The position numbers were made by a program, and so were the translations under genes. This document shows positions 18,273-27,687 of a DNA stretch of 64,000 bases, piece after piece. Within the stretch, counting starts at the first letter, position 1. Each line of letters begins with the position of its first letter. This DNA comes from Pseudomonas sp. HR96. GTDB lineage: Bacteria > Pseudomonadota > Gammaproteobacteria > Pseudomonadales > Pseudomonadaceae. The stretch is taken from positions 496,001 through 560,000 of the forward strand of contig NZ_CP139141.1 of the NCBI RefSeq assembly GCF_034059295.1. Reading direction: 5' to 3'. Below the pieces are notes generated by a model that worked only from the letters and a program-made list of their open reading frames with translations, was not told the origin of the DNA and did no database searches.

Positions 18273-19592
18273 TTACAGGGTCAATGTCAACTTGCCGACC
18301 AGCGCTCCCGGCAAATGGCTCGACGAGGTCTGCCGCTCGCCGTAGGTGCTGGTCGAGAGAATCATCTCGCGTTCCGTGGTCAATGCTTCCAGCTCGCTAC
18401 CCAGCAGGCTGTACACACTGTCGTCGAAGCGCATGGTATTGACCGGTGCCACAATCTGACCGTCCTCCACCCAGAAAGTGGCAAAGCGGGTCAGCCCGGT
18501 CATGCGCGCTGCCGGCATGTCCGAGTAGTTCAGGTACCACAGGTTGCTGATGTACAGGCCCGTGCCCAGTCGCCGCAGAATGTCCGCGTCGGCCAATGAA
18601 CCGGCGGCCATGGCCAGGGCGCTGGGTGACTCGCCCCAACCGGCGCCATTGCTCGCCAGGCCGTATTCGGCGGCGCTGCGCGAGTCGACCAGGCGCTCGC
18701 CGGCGCGCCCGGCACTGACCAGTTCGAGGTCGCGGCGCGGATAGCCTTCCTCGGAAAACGCCGGGCTCAGCGAGCCGCTGACCTGTTCGGTGAAGTTGAC
18801 CTGCGAGCTTAGCTGCGCCTCGCCGGCATACAAGCGTTGCAATGGGCTGCTCTTGCTGGCGATCGACTGCGCGGAAAAACCGCCCCAGCCGAGCATGCCG
18901 ATGATCTCGTCGAGTGCCGCCGGTGCCAGGTACGCGCGGTACTGTCCGGGCGTCAGGACCTTGGCCGGGCGTTCCAGGTAGGCCAGCTGCTCACGCGCCC
19001 GGGCCAGGCGCAGGGCGAATTGGCCGGCCTGCCAGTGTTGCCCGGCATAGTTGGCCTTCACTGCCTGGCCGTTGCTGTGAAACAGGCTCCAGTCGAGGCT
19101 GAAGCTGTCGGCCTGGTGCCAGCCGAAAGCGCCATGGGAGCTGGCGAAGCCGCGGCTGATGCTGCCCGCCGCGTAGATGCCGACCAGGTCCAGGCCCTGG
19201 GCGCTCTCGGCGACCTGCGCCACCAGCGCTGGCGCGTCTGGCAGGCTGCCAGTGTTGACCGCTTCGCTGCGCCAGGCCTGTTGATTGACTTGCAGGTAAG
19301 GGTCGGCCTGCAGCAGTGGCAAGGTCTCGCGCAGGGCGCGCAGGCCGTCGGCCAGGCGTTGGCAATCCAGTTCGAGCTCGCCGCACAGGGTCAGGCGCAG
19401 GTCGGCCTGACGGCCTTGGTCGATCAGTTTGAGGTAGCCGGTGGCCTGCTCGACCTGGCCGGCCTGACGTACCTTGGCATGATTGAAACGGATGAAATCC
19501 GAGGTTTCGGCGTTGTAGGCGAAGGTGTAGTGCTCGGGCGCACTGACCGCCTCGGCCAGCCAGTTCACCAGGTTCTGAAAATGCGCGCTCAT
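18273..19592 (-). CDS. TldE/PmbA-family protease subunit
   Basis: A 439-aa PmbA/TldE-like protein. TldD and TldE form a heteromeric metalloprotease; the TldE partner lacks the zinc HExxxH, as here. Recognisable parts are the glycine-rich GIYAAGSISRGFASS, PAALDEIIGMLGWGGFSAQ and the C-terminal NLWYLNYSD region with TGLTRFATFWVEDG. It overlaps the upstream tldD-like stop by one base, so the pair is translationally coupled. Known family roles include antitoxin degradation and peptide-antibiotic maturation. The substrate here is unknown. Confidence 0.88.
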   Translation of the reverse strand: MSAHFQNLVNWLAEAVSAPEHYTFAYNAETSDFIRFNHAKVRQAGQVEQATGYLKLIDQGRQADLRLTLCGELELDCQRLADGLRALRETLPLLQADPYLQVNQQAWRSEAVNTGSLPDAPALVAQVAESAQGLDLVGIYAAGSISRGFASSHGAFGWHQADSFSLDWSLFHSNGQAVKANYAGQHWQAGQFALRLARAREQLAYLERPAKVLTPGQYRAYLAPAALDEIIGMLGWGGFSAQSIASKSSPLQRLYAGEAQLSSQVNFTEQVSGSLSPAFSEEGYPRRDLELVSAGRAGERLVDSRSAAEYGLASNGAGWGESPSALAMAAGSLADADILRRLGTGLYISNLWYLNYSDMPAARMTGLTRFATFWVEDGQIVAPVNTMRFDDSVYSLLGSELEALTTEREMILSTSTYGERQTSSSHLPGALVGKLTLTL

Positions 19593-21034
19593 CAGGCGTC
19601 CCCTCCGAATACGTCGATCTGGCTGAACACGCAGGCCGGCGAGGCATGCCCCACGCGAATCACCTGGTTGGGCTCACCCTTGCCGCAGTTCGGCGTGCCG
19701 AGCACCTGGAAGGTACTGCGGTCGCCGACTGCGCTGAGGTTGCGCCAGAAGTTGGCGGAAATGCCCCGATAGTTAGGGTTCTTGACCACGCCCTTGAGCT
19801 CGCCGTGTTCGATCAGCTGGCCCCATTCGCAGCCGAACTGGAACTTGTTGCGCGCGTCGTCGATGGACCAGGAGCGGTTGGTGGCCATGAGAATGCCGTG
19901 CTCGATGCCACCGACCAGCTGCGCCAGACTATGCTCGCCCGGCTCGATGTTGAGGTTGGCCATGCGGTCGATCGGCGCGCGGTTCCAGTTGCTGGCGCGG
20001 CTGTTGGCGACGCCGTCCAGGCCCGTGCGGTATTGCGACAGTGCGCCGCCCAGCGGGCGCTCGAGCACCCCCTGGCGGATCAGGAACTGTTTGCTCGCCG
20101 CGCTGCCGTCATCGTCGTGGGCGTAGCTGGCCAGCTGCTCGGGGATGTCCGGGTCGAAGGTCACGTTGAGCAGCGCCGAGCCGTATTGCAGATGGCCGAA
20201 GTCGCTGGCTTTGACAAAGCTGGTGCCGGCGTAGTTGCGCTCATCGCCGAGGATGCGGTCCAGCTCCAGCGGGTGGCCGATGGATTCGTGGATCTGCAGG
20301 GCCATCTGGTCCGGCAGCAGCAACAGGTCGCGCGGGCCTTCAGGGGTGTTGGGGGCCAGCAGCAGCTGCAGGGCCTGGTCGGCGACGCGCTGCGCCGAGC
20401 CGTGCAGGCCGCAGCGTTCGAGCACTTCGACGCCGCCCTGCTGGCCGAAATTCTCGCGGCCCAGCGTGCGGGTCTGGCTGTCGTGGCCGTCGTAGGCGGT
20501 GACGCTGGTGCCGGGGAAGACGAAGCGCTGGCCCTGGCGCAGTTGCGCGCCGGCGTTGTTGAGGTAGATCTGCTCGACCGTGGTGACGCCCAGGCTGACC
20601 TGCCAGGAGGTGAAACGCGCGTCCTCGGGCACGCTGGCGGACTCGTCGTGGAGCAGGGCGAAGCACTCGCTGAGAGAGGCGAAGGGCTGTTCGAGGTTGG
20701 GCGAGAGATAGTCGGCGCGGCCTTCGGCCACCGGCTGCTGGCTGAGGTCGAGCAAGGCGTGCCTGGCAATCGCCTGGGCCTGGCGTTCGGCGCGATCCAG
20801 GGCCCGTTGCAGGCCGGCCTGGGACAGGTCCGGGGTCGCCGCGTAGGCTTCCACCCCGGCGATGCGCACGGTCAGCATGGCACCTTCGTCGCGGCTCAGG
20901 CTGGGCGGTTCGGCGATGTTCTTGCGCACCGAAAGGTGCTGGCTGGCTTGGCGCACGTAGCGCAGGGAGTAGAACGGCGCGCGGCTGCGCAGGGCAGCGA
21001 AACGTTGTTGCAGCGTGGCAGTGAAGTCGAACAT
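19592..21034 (-). CDS. TldD-family zinc metalloprotease subunit
   Basis: A 480-aa TldD-like protein, the catalytic partner of the gene at 18273-19592. The zinc-binding motif HESIGH (in QIHESIGHPLELDR) is intact, and the glycine-rich ASYAHDDDGSAASKQFLI and the C-terminal half are full length. The ATG at 21034 begins MFDFTATLQQRFAAL. Pseudomonads usually carry a separate core tldD/pmbA pair, so this is likely a paralogous second set. It lies downstream of, and co-directional with, the betIBA operon but is separated from it by the REP/tandem duplication. Confidence 0.9.
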   Translation of the reverse strand: MFDFTATLQQRFAALRSRAPFYSLRYVRQASQHLSVRKNIAEPPSLSRDEGAMLTVRIAGVEAYAATPDLSQAGLQRALDRAERQAQAIARHALLDLSQQPVAEGRADYLSPNLEQPFASLSECFALLHDESASVPEDARFTSWQVSLGVTTVEQIYLNNAGAQLRQGQRFVFPGTSVTAYDGHDSQTRTLGRENFGQQGGVEVLERCGLHGSAQRVADQALQLLLAPNTPEGPRDLLLLPDQMALQIHESIGHPLELDRILGDERNYAGTSFVKASDFGHLQYGSALLNVTFDPDIPEQLASYAHDDDGSAASKQFLIRQGVLERPLGGALSQYRTGLDGVANSRASNWNRAPIDRMANLNIEPGEHSLAQLVGGIEHGILMATNRSWSIDDARNKFQFGCEWGQLIEHGELKGVVKNPNYRGISANFWRNLSAVGDRSTFQVLGTPNCGKGEPNQVIRVGHASPACVFSQIDVFGGDA

Positions 21035-21135
21035 GGCACCCTCGAGGCTGGGGTAGGGGGCCAGCTTAGCGCTTTGCGGCGCTGGACGAGAAGCCCAATG
21101 TGGCGCGGCCCTTGTCGCGGGCATCCGAACGATCA

Positions 21136-21239
21136 AACCGGCCTTGCGGCCTCTCGGGGGCTTTGCCCCCTCCCACGTCATGTATTGCGCCGACCTCATG
21201 TGGGAGGGGGCAGAGCCCCCGAGAGGCCGCAAGGCCGGT
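21136..21239. repeat. REP/BIME element, copy 1
   Basis: Long arms (ACCGGCCTTGCGGCCTCTCG and its complement) surround two GGGGGC-loop-GCCCCC hairpins and a CTCCCAC/GTGGGAG pair. It can fold as one large cruciform or as two REP hairpins. An identical copy lies at 21371-21474. Confidence 0.85.
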
Positions 21240-21240
21240 C

Positions 21241-21369
21241 TTAAGATTCAACCACGACCACCCGCATCGGCGTGCCACGCACCGGCGCATCCCCGGCGAC
21301 ATAGTAGGCGGCGTTCGAACGCGCTTCAGGCTGGCGGCCGCGGATGCGGTCGGCGATCTTCTCGGCGAT
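21241..21369 (-). pseudogene. betA: Orphan duplicate of the betA 3' end
   Basis: The last 43 codons of betA (including the stop) are repeated exactly, starting within the [11 protein letters not shown] segment and ending with VVVES and TAA. It has no start codon or promoter and is interrupted upstream by the REP element, so it is a non-functional remnant of the tandem duplication. Confidence 0.88.
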
Positions 21370-21370
21370 A

Positions 21371-21474
21371 AACCGGCCTTGCGGCCTCTCGGGGGCTTTG
21401 CCCCCTCCCACGTCATGTATTGCGCCGACCTCATGTGGGAGGGGGCAGAGCCCCCGAGAGGCCGCAAGGCCGGT
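21371..21474. repeat. REP/BIME element, copy 2, immediately after betA
   Basis: Identical to the element at 21136-21239. It starts one base after the betA TAA stop (minus-strand direction), where it could act as a transcript-end hairpin for betIBA. Confidence 0.85.
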
Positions 21475-21475
21475 C

Positions 21476-23176
21476 TTAAGATTCAACCACGACCACCCGC
21501 ATCGGCGTGCCACGCACCGGCGCATCCCCGGCGACATAGTAGGCGGCGTTCGAACGCGCTTCAGGCTGGCGGCCGCGGATGCGGTCGGCGATCTTCTCGG
21601 CGATCATGATGGTCGGCGCGTTGAGGTTGCCGGTGGTGATGATCGGCATGATCGAGGCGTCGACCACGCGCAGGCTCTGCAGGCCATGCACGCGGCCCTG
21701 GGCGTCGACCACGGCCATCTCGTCGGTGCCCATCTTGCACGAGCAGGACGGGTGGAACGCGGTTTCGGCGTGCTCGCGAACGAATTTGTCCAGCTGCTCG
21801 TCGGTCTGCACCTCGATGCCGGGGCTGATCTCTCGGCCGCGGTAAGGGTCCAGCGCCGGCTGCTGCATGATCTCGCGGGTCAGGCGGATGCCGTCGCGAA
21901 ACTCCTGCCAGTCCTGCTCGGTGGCCATGTAGTTGAAGAGGATGCTTGGGTAGTCCCGCGGGTTCTTCGACTTGAGCTGCACACGGCCACGGCTGGGCGA
22001 GCGCATGGAGCCGACGTGAGCCTGGAAACCGTGCTCCTTGACCCCATTGCTGCCGTTGTAATTGATCGCCACCGGGAGGAAGTGGTACTGGATGTTCGGC
22101 CACTCGAATTCAGGCCGCGAGCGGATGAAGCCGCCGGCTTCGAACTGGTTGCTGGCGCCGATGCCGGTGCCCTTGAACATCCACTCGGCGCCGATTGCCG
22201 GCTGGTTCCACCACAGCAGCGAGGGGTACAGCGACACCGGCTGCTTGCAGGCGTATTGCAGGTACATCTCCAGGTGGTCCTGAAGGTTCTCGCCCACGCC
22301 AGGCAGGTCGTGGACCACCGGGATGCCGAGGCCTTCGAGCAGTTTGGCCGGGCCGACGCCAGAGCGCTGGAGAATCTGCGGCGAGCCGATGGCGCCGCTG
22401 CACAGCAGCACTTCCTTGCGCGCGCGGGCCTGTACCGGCTCGTTGCTGTCGCCGACCAGATAGCTGACGCCGATCGCGCGCTTGTCTTCGAAGAGGATGC
22501 GGTCGGTGAGGGCGTGGGTGACGATGGTCAGGGTGTCGCGCTTTTTCGCCTGGTCGAGGTAACCACGCGCGGTGCTGGCGCGCCGGCCGTTGGGGGTGAC
22601 GGTGCGGTCCATCGGACCGAAGCCTTCCTGCTGGTAGCCGTTGAGGTCGTCGGTGCGCGGGTAGCCGGCCTGCACGCCGGCCTCGACCATGGCGTGGAAC
22701 AACGGGTTGTTGCCGGCCTTGGGCGTGGTCACGCTGACCGGGCCATTGCCGCCGTGGTAGTCGTTGGGGCCGATGTCGCGGGTTTCCGCCTTGCGGAAAT
22801 AGGGCAGGCAATCCAGATACGACCAGTCTTCCAGACCAGGCAGCTTGGCCCAGCCGTCGTAGTCCATGGCGTTGCCGCGGATGTAGCACATGCCGTTGAT
22901 CAGCGACGAGCCGCCCAGGCCCTTGCCGCGCCCGCACTCCATGCGCCGGTTGTCCATGTGCGGCTCGGGGTCGGTCTCGTAGGCCCAGTTGTAGCGGCGG
23001 CCCTGCAGGGGGAAGGCGAGGGCGGCGGGCATCTGCGTGCGGAAGTCGGCGCGGTAATCCGGGCCGCCGGCCTCGAGCAGCAGGACGGTGACGCCGGCGT
23101 CTTCAGTAAGACGCGTGGCCAGGGTGTTACCGGCCGAGCCGGCACCGATGATGATGTAGTCGTAGTCCTGGGACAT
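21476..23176 (-). CDS. betA: Choline dehydrogenase
   Basis: GMC-family flavoprotein of 566 aa that oxidises choline to betaine aldehyde (and can oxidise the aldehyde), membrane-associated and linked to the respiratory chain. The FAD motif [15 protein letters not shown] is at residues 6-20, the GMC signature [15 protein letters not shown] follows, and the C-terminal catalytic HPSCSCKMG and the segment [18 protein letters not shown] are intact. It is the last gene of betI-betB-betA. Its last 129 bases are duplicated exactly just downstream. Confidence 0.97.
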   Translation of the reverse strand: MSQDYDYIIIGAGSAGNTLATRLTEDAGVTVLLLEAGGPDYRADFRTQMPAALAFPLQGRRYNWAYETDPEPHMDNRRMECGRGKGLGGSSLINGMCYIRGNAMDYDGWAKLPGLEDWSYLDCLPYFRKAETRDIGPNDYHGGNGPVSVTTPKAGNNPLFHAMVEAGVQAGYPRTDDLNGYQQEGFGPMDRTVTPNGRRASTARGYLDQAKKRDTLTIVTHALTDRILFEDKRAIGVSYLVGDSNEPVQARARKEVLLCSGAIGSPQILQRSGVGPAKLLEGLGIPVVHDLPGVGENLQDHLEMYLQYACKQPVSLYPSLLWWNQPAIGAEWMFKGTGIGASNQFEAGGFIRSRPEFEWPNIQYHFLPVAINYNGSNGVKEHGFQAHVGSMRSPSRGRVQLKSKNPRDYPSILFNYMATEQDWQEFRDGIRLTREIMQQPALDPYRGREISPGIEVQTDEQLDKFVREHAETAFHPSCSCKMGTDEMAVVDAQGRVHGLQSLRVVDASIMPIITTGNLNAPTIMIAEKIADRIRGRQPEARSNAAYYVAGDAPVRGTPMRVVVVES

Positions 23177-23208
23177 GTATCGCTCCCTTGATGAAATGAG
23201 GCGGGCCT

Positions 23209-23234
23209 GTGGGGCCGGGCTGTTCCGGCCCCAC
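23209..23234. repeat. Intercistronic hairpin between betB and betA
   Basis: A perfect 10-base stem (GTGGGGCCGG and its complement) with a 6-base loop, in the 87-bp betB-betA gap. There is no T run. It may stabilise or partly terminate the betIB portion of the message. Confidence 0.55.
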
Positions 23235-23263
23235 GGCGTCGCGAGGATCAGCGGGCGCCGGCG

Positions 23264-24733
23264 TCAGAACACCGAGGCGTAATCGCCGAGCTCGACCTGC
23301 ACCGACTTGATCCGGGTGTACTGGGCCAGTGAGCTGATGCCGTTCTCGCGGCCGACGCCCGATTGCTTGTAGCCGCCGACCGGCATCTTCGCATCGGACT
23401 CGCCCCAGGCATTGATCCAGCAGATACCGGCTTCCAGTTGATGAATCACCCGGTGCGCGCGGTTCAGGTCGCGGGTGACGATACCGGCGGCCAGGCCGAA
23501 CTCGGTGTCGTTGGCGCGGCGGATCACTTCTTCCTCGCTGTCGTAGCTGAGGATGCTCATCACCGGGCCGAAGATTTCCTCGCGCACGATGGTCATGTCG
23601 TCACTGCAGTCGCTGAACACGGTCGGTGCCACGTAGGCGCCGCCGGCCAGTTCGCCGCCCAGGCGCTCGCCGCCGCACAGCAGGCGTGCACCTTGCTCCT
23701 TGCCCTTGGCGATGTAGCCCAGCACGCTTTCCATGTGGGCGAAGCTCACCAGCGGGCCGAAGTTGGTGTTCTCGTCCTGCGGGTCGCCGATGCGGATGCG
23801 CTGCACGCGCTCGAGGATCTTCGCTTCGAAGGCGGCCTTCAACCCGCTTGGCACGAACACTCGGGTGCCGTTGGTGCAGACCTGGCCGGAGCTGTAGAAG
23901 TTGGCCATCATGGCGATGTCAGCGGCGCGGTCGAGGTCGGCGTCGTCGAAAATGATCAGCGGGCTCTTGCCGCCCAGCTCCATGGTCACTTCCTTGAGCG
24001 ACGAGCTGGAGGCGCTGGCCATGACCTTCTTGCCGGTGTCGGTGCCGCCGGTGAAGGAGATCTTCTCGATACGCGGGTGTTCGGTCAGCCAGCCGCCGAC
24101 TTCCCGGCCGCTGCCGGTGAGCACGTTGAACACGCCGTCGGGCAGGCCGGCCTCGGTGTAGATTTCGGCCAGCTTGAGGGTGGTCAGCGAGGTCACTTCG
24201 CTGGGCTTGAAGATCATCGCGTTGCCGGCAGCCAGGGCCGGGGCGGATTTCCACAGGGCGATCTGGATCGGGTAGTTCCAGGCGCCGATGCCCACGGTCA
24301 CGCCCAGCGGCTCGCGGCGGGTGTAGACGAAAGAGCTGTCGCGCAGCGGGATCTGCTCGCCTTCGATGGCGGGCACCAGGCCGGCGTAGTATTCGAGCAC
24401 GTCGGCGCCGGTGACGATGTCGACGTAGCGGGTCTCCGAATAGGCCTTGCCGGTGTCCAGGGTTTCCAGGGCGGCCAGTTCGTCGTTGCGCTCGCGCAGG
24501 ATGTCGACGGCGCGGCGCAGGATGCGCGAGCGCTGCATGGCGGTCATCGCCGCCCAGACCTTCTGGCCTTTCTCGGCACTGGCCACGGCGCGCTCGACGT
24601 CGGCTTCGCCGGCGCGTTGCACCAGCGCCAGCACTTCACCGTTGGCCGGGTTGATGGCCTCGAAGGTGGTGCCGGTGCAGGCGTCGGTGTAGCCGCCGTC
24701 GATGTAGAGTTTTTGCAGTCCGAAACGGGCCAT
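23264..24733 (-). CDS. betB: Betaine aldehyde dehydrogenase
   Basis: A 489-aa aldehyde dehydrogenase that converts betaine aldehyde to glycine betaine with NAD(P). Catalytic Cys286 ([15 protein letters not shown]) and general base Glu252 (MELGGKSP) match the numbering known for Pseudomonas BADH. The NAD-binding segments GIGAWNYP and FTGGTDTGK are present. The ATG at 24733 gives [15 protein letters not shown], the family N-terminus. It lies between betI and betA in one operon. Confidence 0.97.
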   Translation of the reverse strand: MARFGLQKLYIDGGYTDACTGTTFEAINPANGEVLALVQRAGEADVERAVASAEKGQKVWAAMTAMQRSRILRRAVDILRERNDELAALETLDTGKAYSETRYVDIVTGADVLEYYAGLVPAIEGEQIPLRDSSFVYTRREPLGVTVGIGAWNYPIQIALWKSAPALAAGNAMIFKPSEVTSLTTLKLAEIYTEAGLPDGVFNVLTGSGREVGGWLTEHPRIEKISFTGGTDTGKKVMASASSSSLKEVTMELGGKSPLIIFDDADLDRAADIAMMANFYSSGQVCTNGTRVFVPSGLKAAFEAKILERVQRIRIGDPQDENTNFGPLVSFAHMESVLGYIAKGKEQGARLLCGGERLGGELAGGAYVAPTVFSDCSDDMTIVREEIFGPVMSILSYDSEEEVIRRANDTEFGLAAGIVTRDLNRAHRVIHQLEAGICWINAWGESDAKMPVGGYKQSGVGRENGISSLAQYTRIKSVQVELGDYASVF

Positions 24734-24782
24734 AGTGTCCTCGCTGATGCGTGTGATGTGCGGTGGCCAGCGGCTGGGCCGT

Positions 24783-25376
24783 TCAGCCCACCCGTTTTGC
24801 CAGCTGTAGATCCATGTATTCGTAGGCGATGCGTTGCGCCTGTGCGGTGTCGAAGGCGTCGCCCGAAAGCGCACCGCGCAACCACAAGCCGTCGATCAGC
24901 GCCGCCAGCCCGCGGGCCGCGCTGCGCGCCTGCTCCAGCGGCAGTTCGCGGCGGAACTGGCAGCACAGGTTGGAATACAGGCGGTGATCGTTGATCCGCT
25001 GCAACCGATGCAGTGATGGCTGGTGCATGCTGGCGGCCCAGAAGGCCAGCCAGGTTTTCATCGCCGGGCCATTGACCTGGCTGGCGTCGAAGTTGCCCGC
25101 GATGATCACTTGCAGATGCGCCCTGGGGCTGTCGTCGGCCAATGCCAGGCGCCGCGCCGCGACGTTTTCGATCAATGCATTCATCAGGTAGCGCATGGTC
25201 GCTGCAATCAGGCCGTTCTTGTCCTGAAAGTAGTGGCTGATGATGCCGTTCGAGACCCCGGCCAGGCGGGCGATCAAGGCAATGCTGGCCTCGGCCATGC
25301 CGACCTGGTCGACCGCGGTCAGCGTTGCCTCGATCAGTTGTTGGCGACGGATAGGTTGCATACCAACCTTGGGCAT
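24783..25376 (-). CDS. betI: TetR-family repressor BetI
   Basis: Choline-responsive repressor of 197 aa controlling betIBA. The N-terminal [19 protein letters not shown] and the TetR helix-turn-helix ([23 protein letters not shown]) are typical, followed by the ligand-binding helical domain. The ATG at 25376 is chosen over one 6 bases upstream because AAGGAG is better spaced from it. An operator-like dyad overlaps the promoter at 25443-25462. Confidence 0.96.
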   Translation of the reverse strand: MPKVGMQPIRRQQLIEATLTAVDQVGMAEASIALIARLAGVSNGIISHYFQDKNGLIAATMRYLMNALIENVAARRLALADDSPRAHLQVIIAGNFDASQVNGPAMKTWLAFWAASMHQPSLHRLQRINDHRLYSNLCCQFRRELPLEQARSAARGLAALIDGLWLRGALSGDAFDTAQAQRIAYEYMDLQLAKRVG

Positions 25377-25434
25377 CTGCATATCTCCTTCGGCATTCGT
25401 GCAGGCGCTGACGCCGACCGACGAAAACCAGTCT

Positions 25435-25462
25435 ATTTTATTTTGATTGAATGTTCAATCAA
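25435..25462 (-). promoter_or_regulatory. betI promoter with overlapping BetI operator
   Basis: On the minus strand TTGATT (-35, 25457-25462) and TAAAAT (-10, 25435-25440) are spaced by 16 bases. The dyad TTGATTGAA-TG-TTCAATCAA at 25443-25462 overlaps the -35 and the spacer, with perfect 9-base arms. This AT-rich dyad has the form of known BetI sites, and its location is right for repression of betIBA. Binding is inferred. Confidence 0.72.
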
Positions 25463-25549
25463 TAATAGGAATGGCTGCCCGATGGGCTCCAGGCAGCCGT
25501 TTGAAAACGGCGCGCTTTATACCATTGGCGAGGAGGTTGGCAGGAGCAG

Positions 25550-25586
25550 GGCTGCGCGACGGCGGCATGCCGCGCGTCGCACAGCC
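25550..25586. terminator. Candidate terminator hairpin after choV
   Basis: A 12-base stem with one mismatch (GGCTGCGCGACG and its partner) plus an inner GCGGCATGCCGC palindrome, 15 bases after the choV stop in the minus direction. There is no clear T run, so termination would be weak or factor-assisted. It separates the choXWV message from betIBA. Confidence 0.45.
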
Positions 25587-25600
25587 GGGGGGGCGGGCGG

Positions 25601-26779
25601 TCAACCGAGGTTCTTGCCCAGCAGCGCGTGGTACAGCTCGGTGTCGCCAAGGATGCCGACCACGCGGTTGCCGTCCTGCAGCACCAGCTTGTTGCCGGTC
25701 TGATAGCGGATCTGCAGGGCATCGCGCATGCCGATGTCGGCATGCACTACGGTGGGGTAGCGACCCAGGCCTTCCACCGAGTCGCCTGGGGCCCAGGCCT
25801 GGGTGTCGAGGGGGTTGACGCCCAGGCGGGCGCTGGTCAGGGTGCCGCCCTCGCCAAGGTTGAGCCAGGAGTCGACGCCGGGGTCCAGGCACACGGAGCC
25901 GTTGATGCGCTTGCAGTTGTCCACGGTGCGCATCAGGCTGCGGCCGCACAGCACGTTGAGCGGGTTGGTGTGGGCGACGAAGGTGCGCACGTATTCGTCG
26001 GCGGGGTTGAGCACGATGTCTTCGGGCTTGCTGTACTGGACGATGCGCCCGTCCTTCATGATGGCGATGCGGCTGCCCAGCTTGAGCGCTTCGTCCAGGT
26101 CATGGCTGACGAAGACGATGGTCTTTTGCAATTTGCGTTGCAGCTCCAGCAGCTCGTCCTGCAGACCCTGGCGGATCAGCGGGTCGAGTGCCGAGAAGGG
26201 TTCGTCCATCAGCAGGATGTCGGCGTCCATGGCCAGCGCGCGGGCCAGGCCGACGCGCTGCTGCATGCCGCCGGAGAGTTCGTCGGGCTTCTTGTTGCGC
26301 CACTGGGTCAGGCCCACCAGCTCGAGCTTCTCGTCCACCAGCTTGGTCCGCTCCTTCTCCGGGCGGCCTTGCATCTCCAGGCCGAAGCTGATGTTTTCGC
26401 GCACCGTCAGCCAGGGCATCAGGGCGAACTTCTGGAACACCATGGCGATGCGCTTGGTGCGCATCAGCTTGAGCTCGGCCGGGGTGCAGGAGGCGATGTT
26501 GATCTGCGAGCCTTCGTGCTCGACGAACAGCGAGCCGCGGCTCACCGTGTTGAGGCCATTGATGCAGCGCAGCAGGCTCGACTTGCCCGAGCCGGAAAGG
26601 CCCATCAGCACGCAGATCTCGCCTTTTTCGATGGACAGGCTGGCCTTCTCGACGCCGACGATCTGCCCGGTCTTTTTCAGGATCTGCGCGCGGTCCAGGC
26701 CCTGGTCCAGCAGCTTGAGCGCCTCGCGTGGGTCGCGGGAGAAAATCACGTCGACGTTTTCGAAACGGATGATACTCAT
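25601..26779 (-). CDS. choV: Choline ABC transporter, ATP-binding subunit
   Basis: A 392-aa ABC ATPase of the quaternary-amine uptake family (cbcV in P. aeruginosa). Walker A GLSGSGKSS, signature LSGGMQQR, Walker B ILLMDEPFSALD and the switch His (FVSHDLDEAL) are present. A C-terminal regulatory extension (about residues 285-390, CBS-like DALQIRYQTGNKLVLQDGNRV) is typical of ProV/OpuA types. It overlaps choW by 4 bases (ATGA), indicating coupling. Confidence 0.95.
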   Translation of the reverse strand: MSIIRFENVDVIFSRDPREALKLLDQGLDRAQILKKTGQIVGVEKASLSIEKGEICVLMGLSGSGKSSLLRCINGLNTVSRGSLFVEHEGSQINIASCTPAELKLMRTKRIAMVFQKFALMPWLTVRENISFGLEMQGRPEKERTKLVDEKLELVGLTQWRNKKPDELSGGMQQRVGLARALAMDADILLMDEPFSALDPLIRQGLQDELLELQRKLQKTIVFVSHDLDEALKLGSRIAIMKDGRIVQYSKPEDIVLNPADEYVRTFVAHTNPLNVLCGRSLMRTVDNCKRINGSVCLDPGVDSWLNLGEGGTLTSARLGVNPLDTQAWAPGDSVEGLGRYPTVVHADIGMRDALQIRYQTGNKLVLQDGNRVVGILGDTELYHALLGKNLG

Positions 26780-27621
26780 GCGTCACCTCCGATCTTGATG
26801 TCCGGCTGTTTGCAGATGCGGTCGAGCATGATCGCCAGCAGCACGATTGCCAGGCCCGCTTCGAAGCCCAGGGCAATGTCGGCGGTGTTCAGCGCGTTGA
26901 CCACCGGCTTGCCGAGGCCGTCGGCACCGACCAGGGCGGCAATCACCACCATCGACAGCGACAGCATGATGCACTGGGTGATGCCGGCGGCGATGCTGGG
27001 CATGGCGTAGGGCAGTTCGATGCGTGCCAGCAGCTGGCGGCGCGAGCAGCCGAAAGCCTTGCCGGCGTCCATCAGTTCATGGGGCACGTCGCGGATGCCC
27101 AGGTAGGTCAGGCGGATCGGCGCGGCGATGGCGAACACCACCGTGGAAATCAGCCCGGGCACCACGCCCAGGCCGAACAGCGTCAGCGTTGGAATCAGGT
27201 AGACGAAGGTCGGTACCGTCTGCATCAGGTCGAGCACCGGCCGCATCATGGTGTAGAACATCGGCTTGTGCGCCGCGACGATTCCCAGGGGGACGCCGAT
27301 GACCACGCACACGGCGGTGGCGAACAGCACCTGGGCGAGGGTCTCCATGGTCTCCTGCCAGTAGCCCAGGTTGAGAATCAGCAGGAAGGACAGCACCACG
27401 AAAACGGTCAGCCCCCACTTGCGCTGGATGAAGTGCGCGAGCGCGGCGATCAACGCGATCAGTACGAAAGGATTGAACCAGGTCAGGCCGAAGGTGAGGC
27501 CGTGGATCAGGCTTTCCAGTGTCGACGAGATCAGGTCGAAGGTGCTCGCGCCGTGGCGGGTGAGCCAGTCGACGAAAGCTGCGATGTATTCGCCCAGTGG
27601 GAGTTTATGGTCAGTCAGCAT
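26776..27621 (-). CDS. choW: Choline ABC transporter, permease subunit
   Basis: A 281-aa inner-membrane permease with six or more hydrophobic helices and the EAA-type loop (PHELMDAGKAFGCSRRQLLARIELPYAMPSI in outline). The start at 27621 (MLTDHKLPLGEYIAAF) matches ChoW/CbcW N-termini; further upstream in-frame starts add no conserved residues and no Shine-Dalgarno is strong. It works with ChoV and the periplasmic choX product to import choline. Confidence 0.94.
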   Translation of the reverse strand: MLTDHKLPLGEYIAAFVDWLTRHGASTFDLISSTLESLIHGLTFGLTWFNPFVLIALIAALAHFIQRKWGLTVFVVLSFLLILNLGYWQETMETLAQVLFATAVCVVIGVPLGIVAAHKPMFYTMMRPVLDLMQTVPTFVYLIPTLTLFGLGVVPGLISTVVFAIAAPIRLTYLGIRDVPHELMDAGKAFGCSRRQLLARIELPYAMPSIAAGITQCIMLSLSMVVIAALVGADGLGKPVVNALNTADIALGFEAGLAIVLLAIMLDRICKQPDIKIGGDA

Positions 27622-27687
27622 GGTAGTGAACGTCCGCATGCGGGGGGGAAGTCTGATGCCGGCGCGGCGCACCGTGCCGGCATCGCG

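Larger units (their letters stand above)
21035..21475. other. Non-coding 441 bp: REP elements and a duplicated betA end
   Basis: The region contains a short unique stretch (21035-21134), the first copy of a 235-bp tandem repeat (21135-21369) and the start of the second copy. No independent gene is supported. Any plus-strand readthrough peptide here simply translates REP sequence. Confidence 0.8.
21135..21604. repeat. Perfect tandem duplication, two 235-bp units
   Basis: Bases 21135-21369 and 21370-21604 appear identical by eye. Each unit holds one REP/BIME element (about 105 bp) followed by the last 129 bases of betA read from the minus strand. The second unit supplies the true betA 3' end and stop (21476-21478). 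The first leaves an orphan copy with its own TAA at 21241-21243. Identity over the whole unit implies a recent event or ongoing gene conversion. Confidence 0.93.

Noticed and set aside
21066..21467. Small proteins encoded across the REP elements ([16 protein letters not shown] peptides)
   Set aside because: These peptides come from reading the REP sequence itself and recur at every REP copy. They have no start signals or conservation beyond the DNA repeat.
21135..21604. CRISPR array or insertion sequence
   Set aside because: Two long repeats with no spacers, no terminal inverted repeats and no transposase. It is a tandem duplication containing REP DNA.
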